A stretch of DNA of 64,000 nt from Xanthomonas sp. 10-10 (GTDB lineage: Bacteria; Pseudomonadota; Gammaproteobacteria; Xanthomonadales; Xanthomonadaceae): the NCBI RefSeq assembly GCF_040182365.1, contig NZ_CP144460.1, positions 4,402,001 to 4,466,000 on the forward strand. Reading direction: 5' to 3'. How positions within the stretch are numbered: position 1 is the stretch's first letter; each line of letters starts with the position of its first letter. Both the position numbers and the translations under genes were made by a program. The notes beneath the pieces are model-generated. The model did not search any database. It saw only the letters and a program-made list of their open reading frames with translations, and was not told the origin of the DNA. This document shows, in pieces, positions 34,374 through 44,957 of this stretch.

Positions 34374-35894
34374 ATGTCAATAATCAAGTTTTTTCAGAAA
34401 AATCCTCTGTACACTTCAGTCGGAAATTTCACTTATGCTGAAGATATTGGAGAAGGTGGCAACGCTAAAGTGCTTGCTTTTAAAAAAGGCAATCTTCTTT
34501 ACGCAGTTAAATTTCTACCACATGGGCAAACCAGCTCATTGGCACGCTTCAGAGACGAGTTCTTCTGTGCGGCACAGATTCCGAGCCATCCAAACGTAGC
34601 ACGTGCATTCCATTTAGATCAGACTGAGATTGAAGGAAAAAAATATTCACTGATTATTATGAAGCGCTACCAAGAAAATCTTCATAGAATCGGAACCATT
34701 TCAAGCGAGGAAGATGGGGCCAAAGCACAGCGAGGATGGATGCTCTTGACGGCACTTTGCAGTGGAGTAGACCACCTTCACACGCATGAAATAATTCATC
34801 GCGATATAAAGCCGCATAATATTTTTCTTGACAAAAAAGAAGATACTTTTGTTGTCGGCGATCTTGGAATAGCACATTTTTCTGATGATCTATACGCACG
34901 CGAAGCTGCTACAAAGCATGCTGATAGGCTGGCAAATTTTGCATGCTGTGCTCCGGAACAATTAATTCCCGGAACTGTTGCCGCACGAACAATGGATATT
35001 TTTGCTCTAGGGCAAGTTTTGAACTGGTATATACGCGGAAGCTTTATTCGTGGCGGCGGCCGCCAACCTTACCACGGTGCAAATAAAGATTTAGAATTAC
35101 TCGATAGAATTATTGATCGCTGTATAAAAGACAATCCGGACGACAGATTTCAGCATGTTGGAAAAATGCATGAATTTGCTGCCGAATTTAGAAATCCACC
35201 AAAGGATGCGTGGGCTCCTATACGCAACTTAGACCAAGCTTTCAGATCATCAGTCCCGCAAATCCCTGAGCTCTACGAGACAACCGATCAAAAAGTTATA
35301 AATAGATTTCTTAAAAATTTTGCGACCCGGTGCGACCCGCATGACTATTGGTACGCCCGCTCCGATGGCGGCGACAATAAGCTAGACGCGATTTCAGAAT
35401 TGGAGGGACGGCGCTGGTTAGTGGCAAAAATTTATGAATGCCACATAGAAAAGATTATTTTTTACAAATATCCTGGCGAATGGCAAAGCTTTTTTGTATT
35501 ACTCATTGCAGCAGACAGTCCGTTTGAAATAACCGACTCATCAGGAAAGAAAGCAATGCGTAAGAATGTAGAAAATTGGACCGAGGATGCAGCAACGTTA
35601 TACGACGGGAGATATATGGAAGTAGCAGATGCCGAAAACGGCTATTTCCTTAACGGAGATGAGATGATTGAAATTGACTACTCGAAAGCTGAACAACGAC
35701 ACCGCTTCCTTAAAGATGACGCGCTGTTAATTATACCTCACGGGTCAGGAATAGCGGGATGTAGTGACAGGACTCCCATAAAATTTTTTTTGCGAGAAGT
35801 AGTGAATTCAAAATCCACCGATAAGAACAAGATTATTAAACTTCTTGATGCCACGACTCGTTACACGAGTAGCGATATCACTGATAGGCTTTAG
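34374..35894 (+). CDS. Ser/Thr protein kinase with unassigned C-terminal half
   Basis: 506 residues. Kinase elements are complete: Gly-rich loop GEGGN (26-30), Lys46 in YAVKF, a candidate alpha-C Glu62, the catalytic loop HRDIKPHN (142-149) and the metal motif DLG (163-165, in place of DFG). The kinase fold ends near residue 285. Residues 290-506 match no family I know; there is no membrane helix or PASTA repeat. Codon use is strongly AT-rich (many AAA, ATT, TTT) against the GC-rich surroundings, a clear sign of transfer. It follows the toxin gene by 93 bases on the same strand. A role in phage defence or signalling is possible but not shown. Confidence 0.82.
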   Translation: MSIIKFFQKNPLYTSVGNFTYAEDIGEGGNAKVLAFKKGNLLYAVKFLPHGQTSSLARFRDEFFCAAQIPSHPNVARAFHLDQTEIEGKKYSLIIMKRYQENLHRIGTISSEEDGAKAQRGWMLLTALCSGVDHLHTHEIIHRDIKPHNIFLDKKEDTFVVGDLGIAHFSDDLYAREAATKHADRLANFACCAPEQLIPGTVAARTMDIFALGQVLNWYIRGSFIRGGGRQPYHGANKDLELLDRIIDRCIKDNPDDRFQHVGKMHEFAAEFRNPPKDAWAPIRNLDQAFRSSVPQIPELYETTDQKVINRFLKNFATRCDPHDYWYARSDGGDNKLDAISELEGRRWLVAKIYECHIEKIIFYKYPGEWQSFFVLLIAADSPFEITDSSGKKAMRKNVENWTEDAATLYDGRYMEVADAENGYFLNGDEMIEIDYSKAEQRHRFLKDDALLIIPHGSGIAGCSDRTPIKFFLREVVNSKSTDKNKIIKLLDATTRYTSSDITDRL

Positions 35895-36022
35895 AATCCT
35901 CTTAAATGCCCATAGGTCGCTATGAGGTTAATTGGCTTACTTTCTTTTTGCGAATAGCGCATCAGTTCATTTAGGCAACGGTTATCCACCTGCCGCACCT
36001 AGTTAGTACGGCAGGAGCTTAA

Positions 36023-36289
36023 AGACAAAGCGACTTTTACGAGACGAGCTCTAAGGGGTCCCAGCACGAGTTGGAATCCAAGTCCCAGAGCCATCATCGC
36101 TTCGCAGACAACGTCATCTTCGCCACCCATGAAGGCAGCTCGCGTGACTTCTTTGATGCCCTTAGTTCCACCACTCGGGGTGACGGGACCGACCTGGTGG
36201 TGATTGAAGCGAAGGGTGTTCAGGACACGACTTGGAGGGCCAATGGGGCTACGTTCGACTGGCTCAACGAGGCGCTGCCGAACTACTAG
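36023..36289 (+). pseudogene. Gene fragment, 3' end of an unknown protein
   Basis: A frame open from 36023 (after TAA) to TAG at 36289 encodes 88 residues including FADNVIFATHEGSSRDFFDA and DLVVIEAKGVQDT, and ends WLNEALPNY. It reads like real protein sequence, but there is no ATG; the only possible start is a TTG at 36071 without a ribosome site. It is probably the tail of a gene truncated near the tRNA. The minus-strand frame at 35999-36304 is its shadow. The remaining sequence from 35895 to 36416 shows nothing else. Confidence 0.4.
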
Positions 36290-36416
36290 TTTCAACGAAC
36301 GCAAGGTGGCAGGTCCCCTGCGTCGTTGCCCGCGGAGCCCGAAGGGGTCAGGTTCACTTCTGGCATCTGCTCATCGCCAAGCACGCACAACATCCAATCG
36401 CCTTCATGGATGCGCG

Positions 36417-36492
36417 TGGTGGGCCCACCAGGATTCGAACCTGGAACCAAAGGATTATGAGTCCTCTGCTCTAACCGTTGAGCTATAGGCCC
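36417..36492 (-). tRNA. ileX: tRNA-Ile2 (anticodon CAU, lysidine type)
   Basis: 76 bases with an encoded CCA. The acceptor stem GGGCCTA/TGGGCCC, D-arm TAGCTCAACGGTTAGAGCA, anticodon stem AGGA/TCCT with loop CTCATAA (anticodon CAU) and T-arm CAGG-TTCGAATC-CTGG all form. CAU is shared by Met and by Ile2 tRNAs. I favour Ile2 because the acceptor stem has the GG-CC-rich start of that class and because ileX lies close to rpoD in gammaproteobacteria such as E. coli. If so, TilS would change C34 to lysidine. It marks the right edge of the accessory region. Confidence 0.9.
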
Positions 36493-36606
36493 TGCTGCAC
36501 AGCGCTCGCTGGTGCCGCATGGATACGTCGGGCCCGCAGGAGTGAGGCAAGTTTACCTGTCTGTCAGCGAGCTTGTCTGCTGCATGTCAGGCACACCAAC
36601 CACGCC

Positions 36607-36855
36607 TCACGCATCGGCAGTCTGTCGTTGCCTGTCGATCAGCAGGCGGCCCGCACGGAAGCCCTGCGCGATGGCGTCCTGATAGGTCTCCCAGGTCTGG
36701 TGCTGGTCGCTGATGCGCGGCAGCCGCGTGCTGCCGTTGTTGGCATAGACATCGACCCACAGCGTCCACCTGGCGGTCGGTGACGCCTGCTCGGCGCGTA
36801 CGCGGATCTCGTGATCGCGGTAGGTGGTGGTCTCGAAGCGGCTTTGCCTACTCAT
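36607..36855 (-). CDS. Small conserved hypothetical protein
   Basis: 82 residues beginning MSRQSRFETTTYRDHEIRVR and containing RWTLWVDVYANNGSTRLP and a C-terminal helix with AIAQGFRAGRLLIDRQ. It resembles short DNA-binding-independent stress proteins of Xanthomonadaceae, but I know no function. It starts 250 bases downstream of the rpoD stop on the same strand and lies just upstream of the tRNA gene. There are no Cys residues and no membrane helix. Confidence 0.6.
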   Translation of the reverse strand: MSRQSRFETTTYRDHEIRVRAEQASPTARWTLWVDVYANNGSTRLPRISDQHQTWETYQDAIAQGFRAGRLLIDRQRQTADA

Positions 36856-37051
36856 CGGACAGTCTCGTTTCCATTCGGGCACCAACGTAGAAGTGCCGGT
36901 TGGAACATCAGGTGAGATTGAAGGAAACATCCACTTAATAGTGCGTCGCGGTCCGGTTTCGTCACCGGAACGTGAAGCTGCGCGGCCTGGCCTGCGCCAT
37001 TCCCGGCAGCGCATGCGGCAAGCGTCGCCCTACCGGGCCCCACAACGCAAC

Positions 37052-37071
37052 AGCCCCGCATGTGCGGGGCT
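37052..37071 (-). terminator. Hairpin after rpoD
   Basis: AGCCCCGCA and TGCGGGGCT form a 9-base stem around TG, 35 bases after the rpoD stop. The T tract is poor on both strands, so termination may be partial. Confidence 0.55.
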
Positions 37072-37105
37072 ATTGTGTGATCAGGTGAGCATGGCGACCG
37101 ACAAA

Positions 37106-38980
<1,875 letters not shown>

Positions 38981-39025
38981 GAGTGCTCGCGCCACCGGCT
39001 TTGAGATTGGAAAGAGAACCTAGCA

Positions 39026-39034
39026 TTATACCAG
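39026..39034 (-). promoter_or_regulatory. Extended -10 promoter of rpoD
   Basis: On the minus strand TGGTATAAT gives a perfect -10 hexamer with the TGn extension. A start point near 39019 would give a leader of about 40 bases. No good -35 lies at 16-18 bases, as is common for extended -10 promoters. Confidence 0.65.
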
Positions 39035-39088
39035 CGTGAAGCCCGGTCTGCCGGAATCAAGACGGGACCGCTGGTAGAACTGCGCTGG

Positions 39089-39529
39089 CTAGGGTCTGAG
39101 AAGGAAGGTCACCGGGCCGTCGTTGACCAGGTCGACAACCATATGGGCACCGAAGCGCCCGGTTTCCACCCCTCCGCGATGTTTTTCGCGGCAGATCGCC
39201 ACCAATTGATTGAACGCCCGTTCAGCCTCCTGCGGTGGCGCCGCAGTGCTGAAGCCCGGGCGGTTGCCGGAGCTGGTGTCGGCCGCGAGCGTGAACTGGC
39301 TGACCAGCAGCAGACCGCCGCCGGTATCGGTGAGTGAGCGATTCATCTTGCCGGCGTCGTCGCCGAATACCCGGTAGCTGAGCAGGCGCTCGGCCAGGCG
39401 CCGGATCTGCGCATCGCTGTCGCCGGGCTCCACGCCGACCAGCGCCAGCAGCCCGGGACCGATCTGCCCGACGATCCGGTCATCGACGGTGACCGAGGCC
39501 CGGGTGACGCGCTGGATCAGGGCGAGCAT
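39089..39529 (-). CDS. dtd: D-aminoacyl-tRNA deacylase
   Basis: 146 residues, the normal length. Family motifs are SQFTLAADT (active-site Ser-Gln-x-Thr) and the Gly-cis-Pro motif in NDGPVTFLL, with [11 protein letters not shown] between them. The enzyme frees tRNA from mischarged D-amino acids and glycine in the cytoplasm. The ATG at 39529 starts the conserved [15 protein letters not shown]; upstream in-frame sequence is not conserved. It is divergent from the acyltransferase gene. Confidence 0.95.
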   Translation of the reverse strand: MLALIQRVTRASVTVDDRIVGQIGPGLLALVGVEPGDSDAQIRRLAERLLSYRVFGDDAGKMNRSLTDTGGGLLLVSQFTLAADTSSGNRPGFSTAAPPQEAERAFNQLVAICREKHRGGVETGRFGAHMVVDLVNDGPVTFLLRP

Positions 39530-39629
39530 GCAAAGTCCTGGGCAGCAAAGTGTGCCGCGCAGCATGCCCAGCGCTGCCCGCCCTGTCACCTGCGGGCCTT
39601 CGCCGGCCACGCTGTTTAGAATTGCGCGG

Positions 39630-40544
39630 ATGACACCTGATCTTCGCGCTCGCCTGCTCTATGCCACCGCGGCCACCGTGGGCCGCCTGCCGTGGCCGCT
39701 GCTCAAACGCATGGCCGATGCGCTGGCCTGGAGCTGGCGCAAGCTCAACGCGCGCGAAGCCCGCGTGGCACGCCGCAACCTGGAACTGGCCTACCCGGAA
39801 TTGCCGGCAGAGCAGCGCGCGCAGTTGCACGCACAGATCCTGCGCTCGACCGCGCGGCAGACGCTGGAAGTGCTGCGAACCTGGACCCGTCCGCCGGCCG
39901 AAAATCTGGCCCGCCTGCAGCGCAATGGCCAGGACCTCTACGACGCGGCGCTGGCCTCCGGGCGTGGCGTGATCGTGGCGGCGCCGCACTTCGGCAACTG
40001 GGAATTGCTCAACCAGTGGCTGTCCGAACGTGGCCCGATCGCCATCGTGTACCGGCCGCCCGAGTCCGAAGCGGTAGACGGGTTTCTGCAACTGGCGCGC
40101 GGCGGCGACAACGTGCGCCAGGTGCGTGCCGAAGGCCCGGCGGTGCGGCAGTTGTTCAAGGTACTCAAGGACGGTGGCGCGGTCGGCATCCTGCCCGACC
40201 AGCAACCGAAGATGGGCGATGGCGTGTTTGCGCCGTTCTTCGGCATCCCGGCCTTGACCATGACTCTGGTCAACCGACTTGCCGAGCGCACCGGCGCGAT
40301 CGTGCTGTACGGCTGGTGCGAGCGCGCCGGTGGCGACCTGCAATTTGCCTTGCACGTGCAGCCGGCCGACCCGGCAGTGGCCGACCCCGATCCGGTACGT
40401 GCAGCCAGCGCACTCAACGCGGGCATCGAACAGATCGCCCGGCGCGACCCGGCGCAATACCAGTGGACCTACAAGCGCTACACGCTGCGCCCGCCGGGCA
40501 GCGGTGAGGCCAACCCGTACGCCACCGAGCGGCATCCGCACTGA
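39630..40544 (+). CDS. LpxL/HtrB-like lysophospholipid acyltransferase
   Basis: 304 residues. An N-terminal hydrophobic/amphipathic anchor (about 8-25) precedes the acyltransferase block [13 protein letters not shown] (H-x4-E catalytic dyad, near 117-122), [32 protein letters not shown] and the late WTYKRY. These are features of the lipid A late acyltransferase family, which adds laurate or myristate to Kdo2-lipid A at the inner membrane. Several paralogues usually occur in Xanthomonas, so I do not assign lpxL or lpxM. A TAGAAT hexamer lies only 7 bases before the ATG, so the mRNA could be nearly leaderless. Confidence 0.87.
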   Translation: MTPDLRARLLYATAATVGRLPWPLLKRMADALAWSWRKLNAREARVARRNLELAYPELPAEQRAQLHAQILRSTARQTLEVLRTWTRPPAENLARLQRNGQDLYDAALASGRGVIVAAPHFGNWELLNQWLSERGPIAIVYRPPESEAVDGFLQLARGGDNVRQVRAEGPAVRQLFKVLKDGGAVGILPDQQPKMGDGVFAPFFGIPALTMTLVNRLAERTGAIVLYGWCERAGGDLQFALHVQPADPAVADPDPVRAASALNAGIEQIARRDPAQYQWTYKRYTLRPPGSGEANPYATERHPH

Positions 40545-40592
40545 TCGCCACACCGCGCAGGCCTGATCGCGCGCGGCAGCCAGGTCGGGGCA

Positions 40593-41114
40593 TCAATCGT
40601 CGTGCGGGTCTGCAGGCGTCGCCAGAATGCGTTGATAGAACGCCAGATCCAGCCAGCGACCGAACTTGAAGCCGGCCTCGCGCACGGTGCCGGCATGGGT
40701 GAAGCCGAACTGTTCGTGCAGCGCGATGCTGGCCTGGTTGCTGGCGTCGATGCCACCGACCAGCACGTGCACGCCACGCTGCTCTGCCGCAGCGATCAGC
40801 GCCTGCAGCAATACCCGCCCCAGGCCTTTGCCGCGATGGTCCTGATGCACATAGATCGAATGCTCGACGCTGTACTTGAACGCCGGCCAGGCGCGAAAGG
40901 TGCCGTAACTGGCAAAACCCATCAGCGTGCCATCGGCATCTTCGACGCCGATCACCGGAAATCCGCCCGCGCGCTTGGTGGCAAACCAGCCGACCATGCT
41001 CTCCGGCTGACGCGGCCGGTAGTCGTACAACGCGGTCGAGTTGGCGATGGCCTCGTTGAAGATGTCCAGGATCGCGCTGGCGTGACGCGACTCATTGCAG
41101 TCGATAAGGCGCAT
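40593..41114 (-). CDS. GNAT family N-acetyltransferase (phosphinothricin/methionine-sulfone type)
   Basis: 173 residues. The acetyl-CoA loop is in SIYVHQDHRGKGLGRVLLQAL (Q/R-x-x-G-x-G/A). The early stretch AILDIFNEAIANSTALYDY and the late FGFTHAGTVREAGFKFGRWL are typical of the Pat/MnaT subgroup, which acetylates phosphinothricin-like or methionine sulfoximine/sulfone compounds. The ATG at 41114 begins the standard MRLIDCNESRHA. It lies between two plus-strand genes and seems to stand alone. Confidence 0.87.
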   Translation of the reverse strand: MRLIDCNESRHASAILDIFNEAIANSTALYDYRPRQPESMVGWFATKRAGGFPVIGVEDADGTLMGFASYGTFRAWPAFKYSVEHSIYVHQDHRGKGLGRVLLQALIAAAEQRGVHVLVGGIDASNQASIALHEQFGFTHAGTVREAGFKFGRWLDLAFYQRILATPADPHDD

Positions 41115-41355
41115 GGGGTCTGCTGAACGGAAAGATCGCCTGATTAGAAAGCATTGCCGGGCGCTGAACAACGCGGGCGGCGCACAACCAATCGGCGCCT
41201 GTGCTGTCACTCAAACGCAGCCACTGGATGCAGCGTTCCACCCGCTGCAGGCAACCGGCCGTTGCCAAGCACGCGACAATGGCGGCATGCGGCCGGCACT
41301 GGCGCGGTGGCGGCCGCCTTGAAGCGGCCGTGGCAATCCCCATCTGGAGTCGTGC

Positions 41356-42489
41356 ATGAGCAGCCCCATCCCCTCCCCCAGCGCACAGGCCTTCGGCGAT
41401 CCGGCAGCCATCCGCTGTGAGCGCGCCGCCTCCGAGTTGCGTGCTGGCCGGCCGGTGCTGCTCACCGCCGCGGGCGGGCAGTCGCGCGCCGTGCTGGCGC
41501 TCGATAGCAGCACGGCGCAGTCGTATGCCGCGTTCGCGCGCGCGGCGCAGGGCCGCCACTATCTGTTCGTCACGCCCACGCGCGCGCAGGTGCTGGGGCT
41601 GACCGCGCCGCAGGGCGCACGCGTCGCGCTGGCCGACTACAGCTACGACCAGCTCGCCGCCCTGGCCTATCTGCGCGACACCCCGGTGCCGGCGCACTGG
41701 GCCGCTGGCGACGCGCTGGATGCCGGCGGCGTGGAGATTGCGCGGCTGGGGCTGCTGCTGCCGGCGCTGCTGGCGGTGGACCTGCGCGATGTGCACGACC
41801 ATGCCGCCTTCGCGGGCTGCCAATCGCTGGCGCTGGACGACCTGGGCAGCGGTTGCGCCAAGTCGGCCGCAGCCGGCTACGAGCTGGTTACCCGCACGCC
41901 GGTGCCGCTGCGCGGCCTGGGCATGAGCGAATTCGTGGTGTTCCGTGGCGGCGTCGCGCAGCGCGACCAGGTGGCGATCGTGGTGGGACAGCCCGACCTG
42001 TCGGCCGCGGTGCCGGTGCGCGTGCACTCGTCCTGCCTGACCGGCGACCTGTTCGGCTCGCTCAAGTGCGACTGCGGCGACCAGCTGCGGCACGGCCTGG
42101 CCAAGTTGAAGGACCTGGGCGGCGGCGTGCTGCTGTATCTGGATCAGGAAGGCCGCGGCACCGGCATCGCCGCCAAGATGCGCGCCTACGGGTATCAACA
42201 TGCGGGGCTGGATACCATCGATGCCGATGCGCAGCTGGGCTTCGGCCCGGACGAGCGCCGCTACGGCAGCGCGGTGGCGATGTTGCGCGGCTTGGGGATC
42301 GGTCGCATCCGGCTGCTGACCAACAACCCGGCCAAGGCCGAACGCTTGCGTGCCGCCGGGATCGCGGTGGAAGACCGCATCCCGGTCACCGGCGATATCA
42401 CCCCCGAAAACGAGCAGTATCTGCGCACCAAGGCCGCGCGCGCCGGGCATGCGCTGGATGTGGATGCGCTGATTCTGGCTGCGCAGTAA
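41356..42489 (+). CDS. ribA: GTP cyclohydrolase II with N-terminal RibB-like extension
   Basis: 377 residues. The C-terminal 200 residues hold the RibA zinc site (C-x10-C-x-C in CLTGDLFGSLKCDCG, about 226-239), LDQEGRGTGIAAKMRAYG and RIRLLTNNPAK. The first about 170 residues resemble a degenerate DHBP-synthase (RibB) fold and lack its acidic metal-site motif, so only the GTP cyclohydrolase step of riboflavin synthesis is expected. It lies apart from other rib genes here, so it may be an additional copy. The start at 41356 gives MSSPIPSPSAQAFGD. Confidence 0.88.
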   Translation: MSSPIPSPSAQAFGDPAAIRCERAASELRAGRPVLLTAAGGQSRAVLALDSSTAQSYAAFARAAQGRHYLFVTPTRAQVLGLTAPQGARVALADYSYDQLAALAYLRDTPVPAHWAAGDALDAGGVEIARLGLLLPALLAVDLRDVHDHAAFAGCQSLALDDLGSGCAKSAAAGYELVTRTPVPLRGLGMSEFVVFRGGVAQRDQVAIVVGQPDLSAAVPVRVHSSCLTGDLFGSLKCDCGDQLRHGLAKLKDLGGGVLLYLDQEGRGTGIAAKMRAYGYQHAGLDTIDADAQLGFGPDERRYGSAVAMLRGLGIGRIRLLTNNPAKAERLRAAGIAVEDRIPVTGDITPENEQYLRTKAARAGHALDVDALILAAQ

Positions 42490-42847
42490 GCGCGGGCAGC
42501 GGGGCTGCCTGATCGACGGCGGCGGCACGCAGGCGCGCTGTGTGGCGTCGGCGCATCCGCTAACGATGCCTGGAGCTGACCACTGCGGGGGGGCTTCCCG
42601 GCCAAGGTTTGGTGTCGACGGCCATCGCTGCGCGCCATCGGCGTGGCCGTCGGTCCGGGTATTCCAATGCGTGGCGCAACCGCGCGCGGTGATGAAGACC
42701 GCCTTCGACCACACAACGTGTCCGCCCAGGCACTGCGGCGACAGCTGTCAGCCGTCCAATCCGGCTCCTCGCGACCCACGGCCATGCCGGATGCGTCCTG
42801 ACCGGGTGCCCGGCTATGCTTGCGCACCGCTTCTGCAGGCCCGCCTC
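42490..42847. other. Intergenic, no gene seen
   Basis: 358 bases between ribA and the PH-domain gene. A run of seven G residues occurs near 42587-42593. Open frames here are shadows. I see no hairpin with a T tract. Confidence 0.45.
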
Positions 42848-43390
42848 GTGCACGACGCTCCACCGCCGCACCCCGACATCCTGGTCCGCGCCGCGCCTGC
42901 CCAGCCACTGCCCGTGGACCACGCGCACTGGCAGCAGTTGCCACGCCGGGGCGCCTATGTGGCGGCGGTCAACGGCGCACTTGGCGGTGGCTGTGCCGGC
43001 CTGATCGCGGCCGGCGTCACTGTCACCGTGCTGCACGCCTGGCACTACTGGCCGGCGGTGCTGGGGGTGACAGTGGCGATGGCGGTGCTGTGCGCATGGC
43101 TGGCAGTCAAACGGCACCGGCTCACGCTGTGGAAACTCGACCAGCACGGCCTGGCGCTGCAACGCGGGCACCTGTGGCAGAGCGACACCCGCGTGCCGAT
43201 CTCGCGTGTGCAGCACGTGGATCTGCGCCGCGGCCCGATCGAACGCGCCACGCACCTGACCACGCTGGTGGTGCACACCGCCGGTAGCCGTCTCAACGCG
43301 GTAGCGCTGTCCGGGCTGGACCAGGCCGATGCCGAGCATCTGCGCGACCGCCTGGCCCGCCAGCTCGATCACCACGACGACGCGCTGTGA
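42848..43390 (+). CDS. Bacterial PH-domain membrane protein (YdbS-like)
   Basis: 180 residues from a GTG at 42848 (an ATG at 42791 in frame would add 19). Two hydrophobic segments (about 42-62 and 68-88) are followed by a bPH_2 domain: RHRLTLWKLDQHGLALQRGH, then WQSDTRVPISRVQHVDLRRGP and HTAGSRLNAVALSGL. The stop overlaps the GTG of the next gene (GTGA). The pair corresponds to YdbS/YdbT of Bacillus, small and large bPH proteins of unknown role in envelope stress or bacteriocin resistance. Confidence 0.8.
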   Translation: MHDAPPPHPDILVRAAPAQPLPVDHAHWQQLPRRGAYVAAVNGALGGGCAGLIAAGVTVTVLHAWHYWPAVLGVTVAMAVLCAWLAVKRHRLTLWKLDQHGLALQRGHLWQSDTRVPISRVQHVDLRRGPIERATHLTTLVVHTAGSRLNAVALSGLDQADAEHLRDRLARQLDHHDDAL

Positions 43391-44889
43391 GCGTCATCGA
43401 ACACCCCGGCCACGACGAGCAGCGCCTGCACCCGCTGTCGTGGGTGTTCGTGCTGCTGCAGCAGATCCGCCAGTTCCTGATCCCGTTGGTCGCCCTGGCC
43501 GTGTTCGGCAGCCGCGACGGCAGCCGCGATTTCACCGACCACATCGCCACCGCAGCGGTGATCGCAATGCTGGTCGCGATTTCGGTGCTGCGTTACTTCA
43601 CCTACCGCTATCGGATCGGGCAAGACAGCGTGGCGATCCGCAGCGGCCTGCTGGAGCGCAGCCGACGCGATATTCCGTTCGCGCGTATCCACAACGTGGT
43701 GGTGCATCAATCGCTGCTGCACCGGCTGGCCGGCGTGGCGGAAGTGCGGCTGGAGTCGGCCGGCGGGCACAAGCCCGAGGCGGAAATGCGCGTGCTGCGG
43801 CTGGACCAGGCCCTGGCGCTGGAAGATCTGATACGGCGCCGCGCCCACCACGTCGATGCGGCGGTGGTGCAGGACGACGACCGCACCACCTTGCTGCGTC
43901 TTCCGCTGGGCGAAGTGATCCGGCTGGGCCTGATCTCCAACCGCGGCATGGTGGTGGTGGCTGCCAGTTTCGGCGTGATCTATCAGATGATTCCGCGCCG
44001 CGTGGCATCCAGCTTTATCGAGACCAATGGCGAGCTCGCCTACCGCTATGTCAGCCAGGTCCATCCGGGCGCGGCGGTGACCACGGTCCTGGTGGCGATC
44101 GCTGCCATGGCGGTGCTGCTGGCCATGCGTGCGCTGTCGGTGGCCCTGGCGGTGGCGCAATACCACGGCTTTCATCTCAGCGAATCGGAGCGACGCCTCA
44201 CCGTGGAGCGCGGTCTGCTGACGCGGATCCGCAGCAGCGTGGCGCTGCGGCGGATCCAGTCGTGGACGGTGTACGAAAGCCGCCTGCATCGCCTGTTCGG
44301 CCGCCGCCAGCTGCGCGTGGACACCGCCGTGGCCAGCGCCGGCGACAACCGCGACAGCGCGTTGAAGGAGCTGGCACCGATCGCAGAGCCGCAGCGCTGC
44401 GATGCCTTGCTGCAGCATCTGCTGCCCGGCATTGCCTGGCCGCCGGCGCAGTGGCAGGCGATCGCAACGCATTGCTGGTGGCGGCTGAGCCTGCCGACGC
44501 TGCTGATGTTGCTGCCGCTGGTTGCCGGGCTGGCGTGGCAGTTCGGCAGCCAGGCGGCGTGGTTGCTGCTGTGGCTGCCGTGGAGCGCCTTCAAGGCGCA
44601 TCGCCAGGTGCAGCGCATGGGCTATGCAGTGGATGCGCGCTACGTGGCGGTGCGCGGCGGCTGGTGGAAGCGCTGGTGGCGACTGGCCGAACTGGACAAG
44701 CTGCAGGCGCTGCAGCTGCAACGCTCGCCGCTGGATCGCCTGACCGGCACCGCCACGCTGTGGCTGGACACCGCCGGTGCCAGCACCACCGGCCCGGCGC
44801 TGCGCCTGCGCTTTGTGCCATTGGCGCAAGCGCAGGCGCTGCAGACGCAACTGGGCGCCGCACTGGCACGGCGCAAGCTGCGCTGGTGA
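43387..44889 (+). CDS. Bacterial PH-domain membrane protein (YdbT-like)
   Basis: 500 residues from a GTG that overlaps the stop of the upstream gene. Five to six hydrophobic segments alternate with three bPH_2 modules: YRIGQDSVAIRSGLLERSRR/DIPFARIHNVVVHQS; FHLSESERRLTVERGLLTRI/RSSVALRRIQSWTVYES; and VDARYVAVRGGWWKRWWR/LAELDKLQALQLQRS. This is the YdbT architecture. It forms a likely two-protein complex with the YdbS-like partner at the inner membrane. Confidence 0.85.
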   Translation: MSVIEHPGHDEQRLHPLSWVFVLLQQIRQFLIPLVALAVFGSRDGSRDFTDHIATAAVIAMLVAISVLRYFTYRYRIGQDSVAIRSGLLERSRRDIPFARIHNVVVHQSLLHRLAGVAEVRLESAGGHKPEAEMRVLRLDQALALEDLIRRRAHHVDAAVVQDDDRTTLLRLPLGEVIRLGLISNRGMVVVAASFGVIYQMIPRRVASSFIETNGELAYRYVSQVHPGAAVTTVLVAIAAMAVLLAMRALSVALAVAQYHGFHLSESERRLTVERGLLTRIRSSVALRRIQSWTVYESRLHRLFGRRQLRVDTAVASAGDNRDSALKELAPIAEPQRCDALLQHLLPGIAWPPAQWQAIATHCWWRLSLPTLLMLLPLVAGLAWQFGSQAAWLLLWLPWSAFKAHRQVQRMGYAVDARYVAVRGGWWKRWWRLAELDKLQALQLQRSPLDRLTGTATLWLDTAGASTTGPALRLRFVPLAQAQALQTQLGAALARRKLRW

Positions 44890-44891
44890 TC

Positions 44892-44907
44892 GGGAATCGG
44901 GATTGGG
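44892..44907 (+). repeat. GGGAATC-type intergenic repeat
   Basis: Two and a half tandem units of the form GGGAATC/GGGATTG directly after the YdbT-like stop. The same kind of repeat occurs at 52464-52493 and 52821-52850, and such units are frequent between genes in Xanthomonadaceae. Confidence 0.6.
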
Positions 44908-44957
44908 TGGACGTTGCTGTTGGCAGCGCTATCTCGTCAGCGATCGACCAGCAGCGA

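Noticed and set aside
36417-36492. Elongator tRNA-Met as the identity of the CAU tRNA
   Set aside because: Possible from the anticodon, but the acceptor stem and closeness to rpoD favour tRNA-Ile2. The choice is not certain.
41092-42714. A 540-codon minus-strand frame opposite ribA
   Set aside because: It covers ribA antisense and the gap; composition typical of a shadow frame.
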